From positions 1-35,383 of the forward strand of contig JASEFH010000024.1 in assembly GCA_030019205.1 (NCBI GenBank): DNA of 35,383 nucleotides, given 5' to 3'. The DNA comes from Methanomicrobiales archaeon. GTDB taxonomy: Archaea; Halobacteriota; Methanomicrobia; Methanomicrobiales; JACTUA01. Positions within the stretch are counted from its first letter, which is position 1. Each line of letters begins with the position of its first letter. Both the position numbers and the translations under genes were made by a program. Shown here piece after piece: positions 22,549 through 31,350 of this stretch. Under the pieces are notes generated by a model. The model made no database searches and was not told the origin of the DNA. It saw only the letters and a program-made list of their open reading frames with translations.

Positions 22549-24067
22549 CCTCGATCGTCTCCATACCTCCGTTACCCCGCCCTACCGGTTCCACTACCCG
22601 GTTCGGTCTTTGCGGGTTCAGCCCGAACCTCCGTTATGGTTCACCCCAGCACACGCGGGTAGGCGAGCTGCCTCCATCCCGTCCGATGCCGGCCTCGAGG
22701 AGCAGCTGGATGCCCTGTAAGTCCGCCTGAAGGCGTCCTGTAGCGCGGCGATCAGCCCGCGGATCAGGATTGCCATCGGGCCCGGAGTGATACCCCGATG
22801 ATCATCGGAGAATCCCGGGAGGATGCCGGGGACGCGGGGCTGACAACGGGCAAAGAGGGAGGGCTGCTCGTGCACGACTCTAGGAGAAGCTTCATCAGGC
22901 AACAGGAATGGATCCGCGAGCCGGATCCGAACGGTCCGGATAATTCATAACCCCGTGTGGGGCAAAGGGAAGCCGCAATAATACGAGGGAGCCCGGCGCA
23001 CTGCGAGTCTTTGGATGCCTGCTCCTTGAAAGAAGGTCCAGTCGCTACAGGATCCGAATCGGGATCGGAGGCGATCCAGGGCAGGACTATTCGCATCGAG
23101 CCGATCTCCGAGTGGCTGGACCAGAGGATCCGAACCGGGGTATGCAGGGTGCGAAGATCCGGGCTGATGCCGTAGAGGGAGGGAAGGCAGAAGTCGACCG
23201 AAACGGGCATATCCCGGGAAGCCGTGCCGATTCCGCCCCGGCCCGGGCCTGCTGTTGATCGGGCGGGGCTTGTCTCTTCCGTGCCGGCCCTGTTCTCACT
23301 GGAAGGAGCCAGGGTAGTTCCTGGCATTCTTGCACCATCGAAGTGCACTTCAGTGCCCCCTCTTCAGCAGGATCATGGAACCCCAGGAGTTCGGATCGCG
23401 TCTCTGCATCCGCTACTGCTTCGGAATGCATATCCAGGAGACAATTTTTAACTTCCCTGTTTTCTCTTCATCGTTCGATCTCCCCCTCAATTCACCGTTC
23501 GAGGAGAACGGAAAAATTACCCCGCATCCCTGTCAGAATCCCCTGATAGGGAACTCTTCCGTTGCGGTGTAAGAATTGGGCAGTATACCGGAAAGAAGGA
23601 TAAATACGAGGATCGGGATCCCTGTCGGTGCTTGCATGAGCGAGCCCCCGGACTCGATGCGCAGCGGCACGGTGAAGGCAGGTGCAAGGATATGCCGGGG
23701 CTGATATTCCAGAAGACACCATGGTTGCTGCCCAAACCATGAACACCGGAGAGCGTCAATTTTCAATCCATGGATATCTTATTACAATCTGTTTTTCCCT
23801 GGCAGGCCGAATATCGCGATCGTTTCACAGAGCGGTTCTGATGCACGGCCGGGTCATACCGTTCGCCAGGCGGTGGATCCCGCGGAGAAGGACAGGATCT
23901 CTGTCATCTCCCGGCGTTATGGATGCTCCTGCCACGGCTTCCACCGGTTCCAGCGATGAATGCCGTTTTTCCACCGAATTTCGCCATAATCCCCTCTCAT
24001 TCCTCTAATATACAAATTGAAATGAGTACATGCAAATATTACCATTGCCAAAAGAAAAAGTGCTGGC
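22549..24067. other. Long region without a convincing gene
   Basis: About 1.5 kb. Many short frames overlap on both strands, with mixed Ser/Pro/Arg-rich translations, and none has consistent codon-level protein character, SD and TATA together. The longest (22764-23348, minus, 194 codons) shows no motif. A fragment reading DAGLEEQLDAL, a stop, then VRLKAS (about 22689-22735, plus) looks protein-like and may be a remnant. The last 60 bp are AT-rich and hold the promoter of the addB-like gene (AAATATTA, 24033-24040). Confidence 0.4.
22798..22950 (+). CDS. Possible 50-residue charged protein, uncertain
   Basis: An ATG-to-TAA frame of 50 residues with a protein-like, highly charged translation: MIIGESREDAGDAG near the start and RRSFIRQQEWIREPDPNG near the end. 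A GGAG lies about 11 nt upstream, a wide spacing. It could be a real small gene, the tail of a decayed longer gene (fragments of another frame precede it), or chance. No family is recognised. Confidence 0.25.
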   Translation: MIIGESREDAGDAGLTTGKEGGLLVHDSRRSFIRQQEWIREPDPNGPDNS

Positions 24068-27000
24068 ATGTCTCGGACGGCACTCTATCTTGCGCTCCCC
24101 GGGGAGAACCTGGATGCTCTATTCTCGGAATTCAGAGAGGTCCTCAGGGACCACCCCTTTGCCACGGTCTTCGTCGCCCCCACGGCCCGGATCGCGCAGG
24201 TGCTCCAGCGCCGCCTGGCGGGCGAGGGTCTGCCTTTCATCCCCTCGTCCATCACGACGCTGCGGGATCTCGCCCGCACCCTCTTCGAGGCCCATGCGGC
24301 GGATGCATCCCCTCTCTCCGACATCGAGGTGAAACTGGTTCTCGCGCATCTCCTCTCCGTGAACCGCGAACGGCTGCCGATCTTCTACTCCCGCGGCTCC
24401 CCTTCTCCCAGGCTCGTCAGCGACCTGCAGACGCTCGTCTCCGTCCTCATAACCCGGAAGGTCCCCTATCCGGATTGCCTGGGCGACCTGCAGAGCGGGA
24501 AGAGCGATCAGATCCGGTGTATCTTCGATGCCTACACCCGCTACCTGGAGGAGAACCGCCGGGTCGATGGTGATACCGTCCTGCGGTGGGCGATCCGGTG
24601 GCTGGCGGATCACCCCTCGTTCCGCTACCGCGCAATCTTCTTCTACGGACTCTACGAGCCCCTGCCGCTCGAGCGGGAGTTCATCCGCGCCCTGCAGGAC
24701 CATGCGGAGACCCGCGTCTGCTCGCTCTCCTCCGGCGGCGACGCCCGAGTCTTCCCGGACGGCGGCTCCTGGCTGAATCCGGACACTGTCCATGCCGTCG
24801 AGCCGGGTTCCCCCCTCCGATCGAATATCGCCGCCATCTTCTCCCCGCGTCCCCGGTGGGATGCATCCCCCCGGATCGCCATCGGCACCCGCAGGGACCG
24901 CACGACCGAGATCCGTTCCATCGCAGAGGAGATCCGCTCCCTGATCGACGCCGGGGTGGCCCCCGGTGAGATCGCCGTCGCCTTCCCCGATCTCTCGCGG
25001 GGCGTCGCACGGGTCTCGGGCGTCTTCCCGGACTTCGGGATCCCCTTCGACGCCGCCAGCGGTGAACCCCTGGCGCAGTCGCGGATCGTCCAGACGGTCT
25101 TCCAGGTCCTGGCGGTCGCCGCGTTCGACTACCGCCGGGAGCACGTGGTCGCGCTCCTGAAGTCCCCCTACATCCGCTACACCTGGAACTACCGGGGCCG
25201 CACCGCCCGCCTCTCCGCGGACGACGTGGATGTCGAGTCCCGGATCTCCCGCATCCTCGGGGGGCGGGCGGAATGGCTCCTCCACCTGGACGCCCGCCTT
25301 CGAACGATCCGGGAGGCATCCCCGGGGAGCGGCGGGCAGGCCCTCGCACACCTGGAGCGCATGCGGGACGGCCTCCTCCGACTCTTCGAGGATCTGAAGG
25401 CGCTGGAGGGGGAAAAGAGCATCGGGGGGCACGTCTCCGCCCTCCGCTTCCTCCTCAACCGCCTGGAGTATCCCCGCGATCTGGCAACCGGCGGTGCAGC
25501 TGCCCGGGAGAACGCCGATCTCGCGCAGATCGCCGCCATCCTGGACGCCCTGGAGCGCTTCTCCGACGCCCACCCGCCCCTGACCCTGCCCGACTTCCAC
25601 CGCCTCCTCTCCACGCTCGTCTCGGATGCCCGCAGCACTCCGCTGCGGAACCCGCACGCGGTCCAGGTGCTGGGCATCCGCGAGCTGGCCCATGCTTCGT
25701 TCGCCTATACCTTCATCGCGGATCTCGTCGAGGGGGAGATGCCCCGCCTGACGACCCGCCTCCCGTTCACGAACGATCAGGAGATCCGCCGGATGGGGAC
25801 GCGGACACGGGCTGAGGTCCTCCGCGAGGAGCGCTACCACTTCATCGCTGCGCTCCTCGCGGGGAGGGAGGGTGTGTACCTGAGCTCCGCGGAATCCGAC
25901 GGCGATTCCGTCCTGATCTCCTCGCGGTTCCTGGTCGACCTCATGGCGGCCGCGACGGTTCGCCCCTGGGATGCGGCTCCCTGCCGCCACTCCCTCCTGG
26001 ACGCCGACACCCGCCTGGGGGCGGCCCTCTCCTCGGGAGCGGCGCCCGCGCCCCACCGCGACCTTGCGGATATCGTCTCCCGCCTGAACGTCGAGAACTG
26101 CGACCGGCGGGGTAGCTACCGCTCCGCCCACGACGGTGTGCTCTCGGGGGACGCGGCGATCTGCGCGGAGCTCGGGCATGCGTTCGACCGGCAGCAGGTC
26201 TACTCCCCCACCATGCTCGAGACCTATGCCGCCTGTCCCTTCCGCTTCTACCTCCGCTACGTCCTGCACCTGGAGCCCTTCCCGGACCTCGAACCGGAAC
26301 TCACCGCGAAGGAGCGGGGCAGTCTCCTCCACGAGATCGCCTTCCGTTTCTTCACGGAGTGGCGGTCATCGGGCCATGGAGCGATCACGGAGGTCCACCT
26401 CCCTCGGGCGCTGGAGACCGTCTCCGCTGTGGCCCGGAGGTGCATGGAGCGCTACGCCCGGGACAGCCCGCTCTGGGAGGCGACCCGGGAGGAGTTCCTG
26501 GGCCAGAACGGCATGGGCCCCGGGCTCCTGGAGCAATTTCTGCGGTACGAGAGCGGCACGTCCTCCTTCCTGCCCGCGCACTTCGAGTTCTCCTTCGGGC
26601 TCCCTATCGCGGAGGGCGGGTGCGACGCCGCCTCGGTGCCGGATCCCGTGCCGCTGGGGGACGACGACGCGATCCTGATCCGGGGCAAGATCGACCGTGT
26701 GGATATGGCGGAGGACGGGTCCTTCGTCATCCTTGATTACAAGACGGGCGGCGTCCACCCCCGCTTCCGGGACATCCGGGATGGAGTGTCGTTCCAGCTG
26801 CCGCTCTACATCGCCGCTCTCGAGCGTCTGACAAAGCGGCGGGGCATCGGGGGTGTCTACTACACCGTCCGCCCCCGGAAAATCCGGAAGTACGCGGCCC
26901 TCTGGGATCCGTCATGCGCGAATGCCTTCGCGCCGTTCTCGAAGGACGCGTCCTGCAGAGACGAAGACTTCCGCCGCGTCCTCGCGGACTCCCTCGCCAA

Positions 27001-27160
27001 TGCCCGCCGCCACACCGCGAATATCCGCAGCGGGCTCTTCCACCCGGCGGCGGAGATCGATCGCTGCCCCTCTTTCTGCGAGTACGCGACCGTCTGCCGC
27101 TTCGACCCGTTGCGGATCCTCGAGCTGCGCCGGGAGGAGGGAGCCGATGACGCTCACTGA
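24068..27160 (+). CDS. AddB-like helicase-nuclease subunit with iron-staple nuclease
   Basis: A 1030-residue protein resembling AddB/RexB. The N-terminal helicase-like part keeps the fold pattern (FVAPTARIAQVLQRRL, SSITTLRDLARTLF, then VKLVLAHLL) but has no Walker A; PGENLD stands where GxxGxGKS/T would be, so ATP use by this subunit is unlikely. The C-terminal PD-(D/E)XK nuclease has YAACPFRFYLRYVL (Cys723), GSLLHEIAFRFF, GKIDRVD (Asp876) and VILDYKTG (Asp890, Lys892), and ends with CPSFCEYATVC (Cys1000, Cys1004, Cys1010). Cys723 plus the three last cysteines form the 1+3 pattern of the [4Fe-4S] staple of AddB. With AddA it would resect double-strand ends for recombination. It overlaps the next gene by 14 bp. 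Such genes are unusual in archaea, suggesting ancient transfer from bacteria. Confidence 0.85.
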   Translation: MSRTALYLALPGENLDALFSEFREVLRDHPFATVFVAPTARIAQVLQRRLAGEGLPFIPSSITTLRDLARTLFEAHAADASPLSDIEVKLVLAHLLSVNRERLPIFYSRGSPSPRLVSDLQTLVSVLITRKVPYPDCLGDLQSGKSDQIRCIFDAYTRYLEENRRVDGDTVLRWAIRWLADHPSFRYRAIFFYGLYEPLPLEREFIRALQDHAETRVCSLSSGGDARVFPDGGSWLNPDTVHAVEPGSPLRSNIAAIFSPRPRWDASPRIAIGTRRDRTTEIRSIAEEIRSLIDAGVAPGEIAVAFPDLSRGVARVSGVFPDFGIPFDAASGEPLAQSRIVQTVFQVLAVAAFDYRREHVVALLKSPYIRYTWNYRGRTARLSADDVDVESRISRILGGRAEWLLHLDARLRTIREASPGSGGQALAHLERMRDGLLRLFEDLKALEGEKSIGGHVSALRFLLNRLEYPRDLATGGAAARENADLAQIAAILDALERFSDAHPPLTLPDFHRLLSTLVSDARSTPLRNPHAVQVLGIRELAHASFAYTFIADLVEGEMPRLTTRLPFTNDQEIRRMGTRTRAEVLREERYHFIAALLAGREGVYLSSAESDGDSVLISSRFLVDLMAAATVRPWDAAPCRHSLLDADTRLGAALSSGAAPAPHRDLADIVSRLNVENCDRRGSYRSAHDGVLSGDAAICAELGHAFDRQQVYSPTMLETYAACPFRFYLRYVLHLEPFPDLEPELTAKERGSLLHEIAFRFFTEWRSSGHGAITEVHLPRALETVSAVARRCMERYARDSPLWEATREEFLGQNGMGPGLLEQFLRYESGTSSFLPAHFEFSFGLPIAEGGCDAASVPDPVPLGDDDAILIRGKIDRVDMAEDGSFVILDYKTGGVHPRFRDIRDGVSFQLPLYIAALERLTKRRGIGGVYYTVRPRKIRKYAALWDPSCANAFAPFSKDASCRDEDFRRVLADSLANARRHTANIRSGLFHPAAEIDRCPSFCEYATVCRFDPLRILELRREEGADDAH

Positions 27161-30100
27161 ACGCCAGCGTCAGGCCCTGGATCACACAAGGAGCCTCTGC
27201 GTGACAGCCGGCGCCGGGACCGGGAAGACGAAGGTTCTCGTGGAGAAGTACATTGACCTCCTGGAGTCCGGGGCCGTCCCCGTCGACGCCATTCTCGCCC
27301 TCACCTTCACCGAGAAGGCGGCCAAGGAGATGAAGGAGCGCATCCGCTCCGCGATCGCCGGGAAGAGCGGGGAGCGGTGGGAGCGGATCCGGGAGGAGTT
27401 CCCGTGGGCGAACATCTCCACGTTTCACTCCTTCTGCAGCCAGGTGCTGCGGGAGTTCCCGCTCGAGGCGGGCGTGGATCCGGGATTCTCCGTGCTGGAA
27501 GACCGGGAGTCGCAGCGGATCCGGGAGGAGGCGATCGAGGACCTCTTCCACACCCGCCCCCGCGGGGAGTACCGGGACGCCCTCCTCGACTGCCTGCGGG
27601 CGGTGGGGGCCTACGGGCTGAAGGCCCACCTGCTGACACTCTACGAGCACCGCGAGACGGCGGTCCCCTTCTTTGCGGAGCTCCGGGCCGACGAGGGCGC
27701 GATCGTCGAACGCTGGGACCGCGCCTTCCGGAACCGCCGGGAGGCGGCCGTCACCGCATTCTTCGCCGACGGGGAAGCGGTGCAGGCAGTCGAGACACTC
27801 CGCGACCTGGCCGCACGGTATCCCGGGGAGTGGGACAGCGGCATGCGCTACCTGCGGGCCGTCGAGGACTGCCTCTCCGTCGTCTCCCCCGATCGGCCTG
27901 CCGGGATCGCCGCCCGGGCCCTTGTCCGCATGGCCGATACCCGGAGCGGGACCATGGCCATGGGGAGCGCCAGGAACTGGCAGGGCGACGACCTCGGACG
28001 CCTGCGCGACGCTTTCGGCTATCTCCGCGGGGTGCTGGGACGTCTCCGTCCCGCCCTCGCCCTCTCCTTCGAAGCGGACGCCCCCTTCTCCCGGGCAACC
28101 CTCCGCTACCTGCGGAATCTCGGGATCGTCTTTTCCGTCTACCGCGAGGCTGTCGACGCGGCGAAGGCGCGGATCGGAGCGATCGACTTCTCCGACATGA
28201 TCTACCGCACCCATACCCTCTTCCGCGAGAACGACGGGCTGGTCGCCAGCCATTTCCGGAATCGGTTCCGCTACATCCTGGTGGACGAGTTCCAGGACAC
28301 GGATCCGCCCCAGTGCCGGATCCTATGGCGGATCCTGGGCGATCTCCCCGCCGCGAAGATCTTCGTAGTGGGGGACCCCAAACAGTCCATCTACCTCTTC
28401 CGGAACGCGGACGTGACCCAGTTCAAGCGGACGAAGAGGGCGATCGTCGAGGGGCTGAACGGGAGGGAGATCGGCCTTGACGTAAACTTCCGAAGCGCCC
28501 CGGAGGTGCTGGGTTTCGTCAATTATCTCTTCTCGGCATTGCTGGCGGACGCGGACAAGCCCTGGGAGTTCGGCTACGATCCCCTTCGGGGAACCGAGCG
28601 GCGGCAGGGAGATCGGGGCTCCGTCGCCATCCTCCTCAGTCCCCCGGACGGCGACGCTGTCGCCCGGGCGATGGCCGAGGCGGAGATGGTGGCGCGGAAG
28701 ATCCAGCACACGATCGAACGCGAGCGGCTGCCGGTCTACTGGGACGCCGCCGGCGGGCATCTCGGCACCCCGCGCCCCGCGGAATACCGGGACGTCGCCA
28801 TCCTCCTGGAGCGCCGCTCCAACCTGGGTTACTTCGAATGGGCGCTGCGGAAGTACGGCATCCCCTACCACATCCACGCCGGCATCGGCTTCTACCGCCG
28901 CCAGGAGATCTTCGACCTCTACAACCTGCTCCGATTCCTGGACAGTCCGTCCGACGACGTTGCCCTCTACGGGGTCCTCCGCTCGCCCTATGTCTCCCTC
29001 TCCGACGCGGCGCTCTATCGCATCGCCCGCAGCGGGGGCGGAGGCACCCTCCATGACCGTCTCCGCCGCTCCGCAGCAGCGGATCCCGATCTCGCACCCG
29101 CCGCCGCCCGCCTGGAATCCTGGCTCGAGCACGCACACCGCGAGCCCACCGCCCTTCTGATCGAACGGATCCTGCGGGACTCTGCCGTCTTCGCCGTCTA
29201 CGGGGGGGTGCCCGGGGGCCAGCAGGCGATCGCCAACGTGGAGAAGCTGGTCGGCATGGCCCGCTCCGCCCGAAGCGCGGTTGCCGCCTCTCTGGGGGAG
29301 TTCGTCGAGGATCTCCGCCGCAGAATCGTCGCGGAGCAGAGGGAGGGCGAGGCCCCGCTCGACCCGGAGAGCGGCAACGCCGTGAGTGTCATGACCGTCC
29401 ACGCCTCCAAGGGTCTGGAGTTCCCGATCGTGGTCGTCCCGGACATGGCCGCAGCCATGCCCTCCGACAACGCCGCCCTCCTCGTCGACGAGGAGTTCGG
29501 CATCGGGGTCGCCGTCCCCAATCCAGAGAACGGTTTCGAGATGGAGCCCTCCCCCGTCCTGCGGGTGATGCGCGACGAGCACAACCAGAAGCTCCTGGCC
29601 GAGCGCAGAAGGCTCTTCTACGTCGCGACGACGCGGGCAAAAGACCACCTGATCGTCTGCGGGATCCGCCCGAAGGAGAGCCCCGCATGCCTGGAAGACT
29701 GCCGGAACCGCATCGACTGGCTCTACTGCTGCCTGGGCCTCACCGACGAGGCGATCCGGCGGGGCAGCATCCCGTTCGTCCCGCCGAACGGCGCCCCGCC
29801 CGTCACGGTGTCCATCGTCTCGGACCCGGACGCGATCCCGGCCGAGATCCGCCGCCCGCAACCGCAACGCATCGACCTGCCGCCCGGCGCCCTCCCGGCG
29901 CCCCCCGCCCTCCCCGGGCACCTCGCGCCCGTGGCCATCCCCGAGGCCCCGCATACCTGCTCTGCGAGCGAGATCGAGCACTACCTCCGCTGCCCGAGGG
30001 AGTACCACCGCCGCTACCGCCTGGGCGTCCGCGAGACCGACCCCACCCTCTCCGTCTTCGCGGAGACCGCACGGACCCGCGGCCTCCTCGTCCACGAGAT

Positions 30101-30638
30101 CTTCCAGGGGCGGGACCCCGAGGCCGCCGCCCGCCGCTACGGCATCCGGGACCCGGAGAAGGTCGCGGCCCTGGCCGATCTCTGCCGCCGGTTCCTCGCC
30201 TCCCCCCTCATGACGAACGCCGCGGAGGACCGACGGGAGGTCCCCTTCGTCTGCCGGTTCGCGGGAGCCGTATTCGGGGGGAAGATCGACCGCCTCGTCC
30301 GTCTGGCAGACGGCTCCTGGGCCCTGATCGACTACAAGACGGGCCACGTCGAGGATGCGGACATTTCCGGGCAGATACAGAAGTACGAGCTCCAGATGGC
30401 CGTTTACACGGCGGCGGCGGAGCAGATCCTGCGGCAGCCCGTGAAACCGTATCTCTACTTCACCGGGCTGAACCGCTTCGTCGAGATACCCGTCGATTTC
30501 GAAAGAGCCGTTCGAACGGCGGAGTTCGCTCTGGAGAACATATCGAAAGGGCTGTTCGGGTTTCCGGCGTGCGAGAGGTGCCGGGCCATGGGTATCGACC
30601 CGTGCCCCGGGCTGGCAGCTTTGCACGGGATGAGATGA
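27147..30638 (+). CDS. AddA-like UvrD/RecB helicase-nuclease
   Basis: A 1163-residue SF1A helicase with a C-terminal nuclease. Helicase motifs are complete: Walker A AGAGTGKT (21-28), LTFTEKAAKEMKERI, VDEFQDTDPPQ (Asp380, Glu381), VGDPKQSIYLFR, LDVNFRSAPEVL, VMTVHASKGLEFPIVVVPD and LFYVATTRAKDHLIVCG. The nuclease has CSASEIEHYLRCPREYHRRYR (Cys949), GLLVHEIFQG, GGKIDRLVRL (Asp1048), LIDYKTGH (Asp1062, Lys1064) and QIQKYELQMAVY. The C-terminus is ACERCRAMGIDPC with Cys1142, Cys1145 and Cys1153, so this subunit also seems to carry a four-Cys iron site, which bacterial AddA lacks. The ATG at 27147 is preceded by GGGAGG in GGAGGAGGGAGCCG. With AddB it forms a dual-nuclease end-resection machine. 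Confidence 0.88.
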   Translation: MTLTERQRQALDHTRSLCVTAGAGTGKTKVLVEKYIDLLESGAVPVDAILALTFTEKAAKEMKERIRSAIAGKSGERWERIREEFPWANISTFHSFCSQVLREFPLEAGVDPGFSVLEDRESQRIREEAIEDLFHTRPRGEYRDALLDCLRAVGAYGLKAHLLTLYEHRETAVPFFAELRADEGAIVERWDRAFRNRREAAVTAFFADGEAVQAVETLRDLAARYPGEWDSGMRYLRAVEDCLSVVSPDRPAGIAARALVRMADTRSGTMAMGSARNWQGDDLGRLRDAFGYLRGVLGRLRPALALSFEADAPFSRATLRYLRNLGIVFSVYREAVDAAKARIGAIDFSDMIYRTHTLFRENDGLVASHFRNRFRYILVDEFQDTDPPQCRILWRILGDLPAAKIFVVGDPKQSIYLFRNADVTQFKRTKRAIVEGLNGREIGLDVNFRSAPEVLGFVNYLFSALLADADKPWEFGYDPLRGTERRQGDRGSVAILLSPPDGDAVARAMAEAEMVARKIQHTIERERLPVYWDAAGGHLGTPRPAEYRDVAILLERRSNLGYFEWALRKYGIPYHIHAGIGFYRRQEIFDLYNLLRFLDSPSDDVALYGVLRSPYVSLSDAALYRIARSGGGGTLHDRLRRSAAADPDLAPAAARLESWLEHAHREPTALLIERILRDSAVFAVYGGVPGGQQAIANVEKLVGMARSARSAVAASLGEFVEDLRRRIVAEQREGEAPLDPESGNAVSVMTVHASKGLEFPIVVVPDMAAAMPSDNAALLVDEEFGIGVAVPNPENGFEMEPSPVLRVMRDEHNQKLLAERRRLFYVATTRAKDHLIVCGIRPKESPACLEDCRNRIDWLYCCLGLTDEAIRRGSIPFVPPNGAPPVTVSIVSDPDAIPAEIRRPQPQRIDLPPGALPAPPALPGHLAPVAIPEAPHTCSASEIEHYLRCPREYHRRYRLGVRETDPTLSVFAETARTRGLLVHEIFQGRDPEAAARRYGIRDPEKVAALADLCRRFLASPLMTNAAEDRREVPFVCRFAGAVFGGKIDRLVRLADGSWALIDYKTGHVEDADISGQIQKYELQMAVYTAAAEQILRQPVKPYLYFTGLNRFVEIPVDFERAVRTAEFALENISKGLFGFPACERCRAMGIDPCPGLAALHGMR

Positions 30639-30765
30639 CACGCCAGAGAAAGGGCAGGACAGCTGATATTCGTGAGGGAATGTGCGAGAATTCTTTTGGC
30701 TTTTTCCCCTAAGCGAACGACACAATGTCGCCCTCATTCTCCTACGAATGCGGCTTTTTTTATCG

Positions 30766-31043
30766 ATGATAACGATCAGACAGCTGAACCCGCAAATACT
30801 CCCTGCAGGCAGGACGAAATACCATTTAACCATTGCCATCCGGGAAGAGGAAGGAGCCTTCGTGGCCAGGTGCGCTGAACGGGAGGTGTCCCGCTGCGGG
30901 GACAGTCCCCGGGAGGCCAGAATATCCTGGAAGCGATCGCGCTGCACCTCGAGAACGCCAAAGAGCTCGGCATCCTGCCGGAGATCGAAGAGGCGAGGCG
31001 TGCCTCCACGAAGTTCACCCCGTCGATCGAGGTCGAGGCATAA
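30766..31043 (+). pseudogene. HicB-family antitoxin, frameshifted
   Basis: The first frame, from the ATG at 30766, reads KYHLTIAIREEEGAFVARCAEREVSRCGDSPREA, the partial RNase-H-like fold of HicB. The second frame continues NILEAIALHLENAKELGI and ends with SIEVEA before TAA 31041-31043. The break is near 30919 in GGCCAGAAT and equals loss of one base. HicB neutralises the HicA mRNA-binding toxin, but no hicA lies next to this copy; the AddA-like gene ends 128 bp upstream. It may be an orphan relict, or one base is missing from the assembly. Confidence 0.65.
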
Positions 31044-31095
31044 ACACAACTGTTTTTTTCGATTGAGAATTCACTGGCACGGATGATTATTTACT

Positions 31096-31124
31096 TCAAT
31101 TGAGGATACATAATCCTCAATTGA
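31096..31124. repeat. 12-bp inverted repeat with twin TCAATTGA sites
   Basis: TCAATTGAGGAT (31096-31107) and ATCCTCAATTGA (31113-31124) are perfectly complementary around ACATA. Each half starts or ends with the self-complementary octamer TCAATTGA, their centres 21 bp apart. As RNA it would fold into a strong hairpin followed by GCATATTTT, terminator-like for the broken hicB. As DNA it resembles a double operator. AT-rich surroundings differ from the neighbourhood. Confidence 0.55.
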
Positions 31125-31152
31125 GCATATTTTCGCCCTATTGATAAGTCCT

Positions 31153-31350
31153 CCGGGTATTGTTGCACCTATCCCGCGGATAATCCGGCGATTGTCCGAT
31201 CCTCCCCTCCCCGCAGCCCGTTGCGGGCCGCCCACTCCCCTCACCGAGGGGAGGGGACTGGTGCGATAAGGCTGTCTGAATACCGAGGAGAGATCTCTCT
31301 ATAGCACGGACGTGGGGGAGGGCGAGACCCCTCTCCTGAGAATACCTGCA
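31153..31350 (-). repeat. Dispersed structured intergenic repeat, copy B
   Basis: The minus strand matches copy A (20585-20795) in order. The core (31194-31271) begins CCTTATCGCAC and ends CGGGGAGGGGAGGATCGG, and includes CCCCTCGGTGAGGGG, a hairpin in the place of the copy A CCCCTTGGAGAGGG. Outer matches include CTCCCCCAC at 31312-31320 and GGTGCAACAATAC near 31160-31175. About three quarters of core positions appear identical by eye. The repeat forms the 3' end of the galaxin-like frame described separately. Confidence 0.55.

Noticed and set aside
22764-23348. 194-codon minus-strand ORF in the 22.5-24 kb gap
   Set aside because: Ser/Pro-rich with no domain, SD or TATA, in a region where all frames are partly open.
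24119-26332. Long minus-strand ORF of 737 codons opposite the AddB-like gene
   Set aside because: It is a shadow of the real gene in GC-rich DNA; its translation is Gly/Glu/Asp/Val-rich without motifs, while the plus strand has nuclease and Fe-S motifs.
28323-31049. Minus-strand ORF of 908 codons opposite the AddA-like gene
   Set aside because: Same reason; the plus frame has all helicase motifs, the minus frame has repetitive RRG/EVE composition.
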